Shown here in pieces: positions 60,619-64,000 of a DNA stretch of 64,000 bases (position 1 is the stretch's first letter; each line of letters opens with the position of its first letter). The notes beneath the pieces are model-generated. The model was not told the DNA's origin, made no database searches, and saw only the letters and a program-made list of their open reading frames with translations. The stretch covers positions 174,707 to 238,706 of the forward strand of contig CAJJDN010000154.1 of the NCBI GenBank assembly GCA_905182985.1, read 5' to 3'. A program made the translations under genes and the position numbers. This stretch comes from Paramecium sonneborni (Eukaryota; Ciliophora; Oligohymenophorea; Peniculida; Parameciidae).

Positions 60619-61600
60619 AACTATTAACTATATACCAAGTATTTAAATCAAGATTGGAAAAATTTATATTATTTATCAATTATTGTGCACTCATCTAAAC
60701 CTTCTTTCTACATTTTATAGCTAATTAAAAATAATGGTAATTCTTCACAATTTTTACATCTAAACAATTTTTAACTTCCTAATCTCAAAAGCACTTACCT
60801 TTTAATTTTTATTCATGCATCAATCTTATGTGATGTAATTATTACATTCTGACATTTCCACATTTCCTTCAATCAGAAGCACATTTAAATGGTGGTTCTT
60901 AGCAAGTTTCGTTAATCCTATATTACTCTTAATCTTTGAAATTTTTTAGTAGTTATTTAATATCAAGCATCTGATATTTTTAGTGGAAATCGCTTGATGT
61001 GATAGATAATTTTTTCATTAATTTTGATAATAACAATAAGAATTAAAAAAACTTAACTCAATAAAATTTTAAGGTAATTTGACTGAAATAAGACAAAAAT
61101 GTTCTTTTCAAATCAGAAACTTTCCAAAAATAGAATTAAACTAAAAAATAACTTTAATGTAATAAGATCAAAATTATTATTTTATCTTTAAATAAACCTT
61201 CTTTGTATGAATTTAAACATGATCTAATGTTTTGTGTTTATTTTCCAAGGCTAACACAAATTATAATAATTTCATCATTACTTCATCATTATTGTACTTG
61301 TGAGAGAAATAGAAGTTTCTATGGATTAATTTTTTTGATTTTGTTAATATTAAAAATTGAAAATGATTTTAAAAAAGCTTATTTTAAAGAGAAAATTAAG
61401 TCCATACTAGAAATATTTGAGGTAACTATAGTCTATTTATACTGGAAAAATAATTTTTATTTTTAAGCATCAAGAATCATAAATTTGAGAATTAGTATTG
61501 ACTAATGATAAGGAATCAAAATTGCTTTACAGCAGAAAGCTTTTATAGTTAGAGCTTGATCAATTAAAATAACTACGTAAGAACAATTATTAAAATTGAT
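60619..61600 (+). repeat. Direct repeat C, copy 1 (982 bp), left of N 61601
   Basis: Identical by inspection to 61602-62583; ends at the N. Confidence 0.9.
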
Positions 61601-61601
61601 N

Positions 61602-62583
61602 AACTATTAACTATATACCAAGTATTTAAATCAAGATTGGAAAAATTTATATTATTTATCAATTATTGTGCACTCATCTAAACCTTCTTTCTACATTTTA
61701 TAGCTAATTAAAAATAATGGTAATTCTTCACAATTTTTACATCTAAACAATTTTTAACTTCCTAATCTCAAAAGCACTTACCTTTTAATTTTTATTCATG
61801 CATCAATCTTATGTGATGTAATTATTACATTCTGACATTTCCACATTTCCTTCAATCAGAAGCACATTTAAATGGTGGTTCTTAGCAAGTTTCGTTAATC
61901 CTATATTACTCTTAATCTTTGAAATTTTTTAGTAGTTATTTAATATCAAGCATCTGATATTTTTAGTGGAAATCGCTTGATGTGATAGATAATTTTTTCA
62001 TTAATTTTGATAATAACAATAAGAATTAAAAAAACTTAACTCAATAAAATTTTAAGGTAATTTGACTGAAATAAGACAAAAATGTTCTTTTCAAATCAGA
62101 AACTTTCCAAAAATAGAATTAAACTAAAAAATAACTTTAATGTAATAAGATCAAAATTATTATTTTATCTTTAAATAAACCTTCTTTGTATGAATTTAAA
62201 CATGATCTAATGTTTTGTGTTTATTTTCCAAGGCTAACACAAATTATAATAATTTCATCATTACTTCATCATTATTGTACTTGTGAGAGAAATAGAAGTT
62301 TCTATGGATTAATTTTTTTGATTTTGTTAATATTAAAAATTGAAAATGATTTTAAAAAAGCTTATTTTAAAGAGAAAATTAAGTCCATACTAGAAATATT
62401 TGAGGTAACTATAGTCTATTTATACTGGAAAAATAATTTTTATTTTTAAGCATCAAGAATCATAAATTTGAGAATTAGTATTGACTAATGATAAGGAATC
62501 AAAATTGCTTTACAGCAGAAAGCTTTTATAGTTAGAGCTTGATCAATTAAAATAACTACGTAAGAACAATTATTAAAATTGAT
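61602..62583 (+). repeat. Direct repeat C, copy 2 (982 bp), right of N 61601
   Basis: Second copy, beginning right after the N; offset 983 bp. Confidence 0.9.
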
Positions 62584-63412
62584 AAAGGCTAAAAATTCTG
62601 AAAACAACAAATCGAAAATTCTAAATTTACAATCTGTTTTTGATTTTAGATTCTCTCCTTAAGTGAAAATAATTTAAAAAGTACTATTCTTTCTATCAAC
62701 TTTATTGAGCAATTAAAGTTTAGATATATAAAAAATTATCAAAAAATGATAAACTTCCAAATTATTTTCAAATTCCAGTTTTGAATACTTAAATGAATCA
62801 ACCAAAGATTTATGTTTATAAGTATTTGTGAGGATGATAATAAAAAGTATTTATATATTATGATGCACCACAAAATTTATAAATTAAGAAATTGTTGATA
62901 AATTAATAGTTCATCACCCATCGAAATTTGTTATTTCATTTATATATATATATTTTACCATATTTTAATTTACCAAAAAATTTAATTTTTTTAAAAAATT
63001 TTATTTATTTCTTCATATATTTATTGGTTATATAATATCCCTTCTTTGTTTTCATTTAATATTTTTAATAAAATGTTAATAAAAATGTTGATAATTAACT
63101 TATAGCTATTTTTGATAAAAATGAATGAATTTTTGTAATAGCTGTTCGAGAAATCTCTTTGTATTAAATAGAAGGAGAATATCATGTATATAATTTCGAC
63201 GAGATACTTTATTAAAGAAGGCAAAAAAGTTTAGAATAATATAGATGTGAAAGTTTTCCTAAAGTCCAATTTGCTTAAGTTGTCAATTATTATTAAGAAA
63301 TTCACAAAATAAAAGGGAAATGTAAATAAAAATAAAATAATAGAATTTAAATCAATATCATCAAATAATACTCATTCTGCTACTTTATCAAAGGATAACG
63401 AAGGGACTGTGT

Positions 63413-64000
63413 ATGAATGGAAGAATTAAATCATTCAATAAGTTGGAGAATCAGTAAAGGTTTAACTTTTTATATAAATGTTTGAGCATTAATTTGTCTT
63501 TAGATTTTCTTATTTTGCTTGATTACTATAAAGAAAATTAATTACATATAATGCAAATAATAGATGCATAATCAAAAAGTGTTTATTAAACCTAATCTCA
63601 AGTGCCTTTTTAAACCAAAATGTAAGTAATTGTTAATGGAATAAATACCTATATAATTTATGCCTAGCATTTTAGTAAGTTTTCTATTCTTTCGCTTCTT
63701 TCCGCTTAAATTTACAACTTAAGCTGTTGGAATAATGAATTCATTGATTTTGGTACATCAATTAAAATATATCCTAATAATTATATTTTAAACTCAGATT
63801 AGGTTTTATAGTTTTCTATATCTGCGGAGTCCACTTTTTAATTATAAGCAACTTTTAAATTAGTTTACAGAACACTTCAAGCTATTATTAATGTTTATTA
63901 CATTTATTAAACCTACTCATAATGTGATAGCATATTAGTATAATAATTAGAATACTAATCGTATAGACCAGATTTGATTCAATTATGGGGATGTGAAAAT
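63413..64000 (+). CDS. 5' part of a gene of unknown function, runs off the window
   Basis: An open frame of 196 codons (TAA/TAG = Gln) from ATG 63413 continues past position 64000. The first 40 residues are uncertain; from about residue 60 the text is convincingly coding: VPFQTKMQVIVNGINTYII, CWNNEFIDFGTSIKIYPNNY and SISAESTFQLQATFKLVYR, beta-rich with scattered Cys. This suggests an extracellular or lumenal beta-domain protein. An upstream exon in another frame (about 63184-63460, with NNTHSATLSKDNEGTVYEW) may belong to the same gene, in which case the start is further left. I cannot assign a family. Confidence 0.5.

Larger units (their letters stand above)
60409..63412. other. Non-coding region containing a contig join
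   Basis: No supported gene. Includes both copies of repeat C. A frame of 87 codons occurs twice (61203-61466 and 62186-62449) only because the sequence is repeated; it lacks any recognisable feature. Confidence 0.45.

Noticed and set aside
61203..62449. An 87-codon frame present twice
   Set aside because: The two copies are identical because the sequence around N 61601 is repeated; the frame has no start context, domain or coding-like composition.
51774..62583. Real tandem duplications or a transposon
   Set aside because: All three duplications abut a single N, are identical, have no terminal inverted repeats or transposase, and break genes and introns in a way that only makes sense as contig overlap.
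1..64000. tRNA, rRNA, CRISPR array, telomere repeats
   Set aside because: I looked for cloverleaf-like GC-rich segments, regular spacer repeats and CCCCAA/CCCAAA arrays and saw none.
1..64000. Bacterial or viral origin of the sequence
   Set aside because: The genetic code, tiny spliceosomal introns and eukaryotic families (importin, CNOT11, NIFK, METTL14, PSA) rule this out.

Overview
The window looks like macronuclear DNA of a ciliate, almost certainly Paramecium. It is very AT-rich. Long reading frames appear only when TAA and TAG are read as Gln and TGA is the sole stop. Genes are cut by tiny GT...AG introns of about 19-39 nt, and most frames close exactly once these are removed. Paramecium surface-antigen (PSA) type proteins are present. 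Standard-code reading gives only short fragments, so all gene models here were built by hand with the ciliate code.

Layout. 0-14.4 kb is dense with housekeeping and ciliary-type genes: importin-alpha-like, a long EF-hand protein, a CNOT11-like CCR4-NOT subunit, a large divergent SF2 helicase, two unassigned proteins, a helical-repeat protein and a NIFK/Nop15-like nucleolar RRM protein. 14.9-22.3 kb carries a 1456-residue and a 279-residue Cys-rich GPI-type surface protein on either side of a WD40 protein. 22.8-33.5 kb holds two protein kinases (one CaMKK-like), an FHA protein, a cytochrome-b5-reductase-like flavoprotein, a METTL14-family methyltransferase that keeps a DPPW motif, a 1005-residue helical-repeat protein and a small putative PP1-binding protein. 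34-50.5 kb is looser: a 1173-residue multipass membrane protein, a multipass RING-H2 protein, a MORN-like repeat protein, a WD40-like protein, a secreted H-type-lectin-like protein and two weak unknowns, separated by spacers up to 1.7 kb. 50.6-64 kb holds a decayed VWA gene, a very intron-rich TPR gene and the start of an unknown gene that runs off the end.

The last third needs caution. Three single N bases (52941, 58532, 61601) each sit exactly between two identical direct copies of about 1.0-1.2 kb. These look like overlapping contig ends that were joined instead of merged. If so, the real locus is about 3.35 kb shorter and nothing is duplicated there.

The most notable biology: the TPR gene has about 35 introns, essentially all in phase 1 and placed at one repeat boundary (one TPR per exon). 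The MORN-like gene does the same with phase-2 introns. Other notable points are the DPPW-bearing METTL14-type protein, the IDEP-box helicase and start codons of divergent genes only 7-54 bp apart. I found no operons in the bacterial sense, no CRISPR array, no mobile element, no tRNA or rRNA gene and no telomere.
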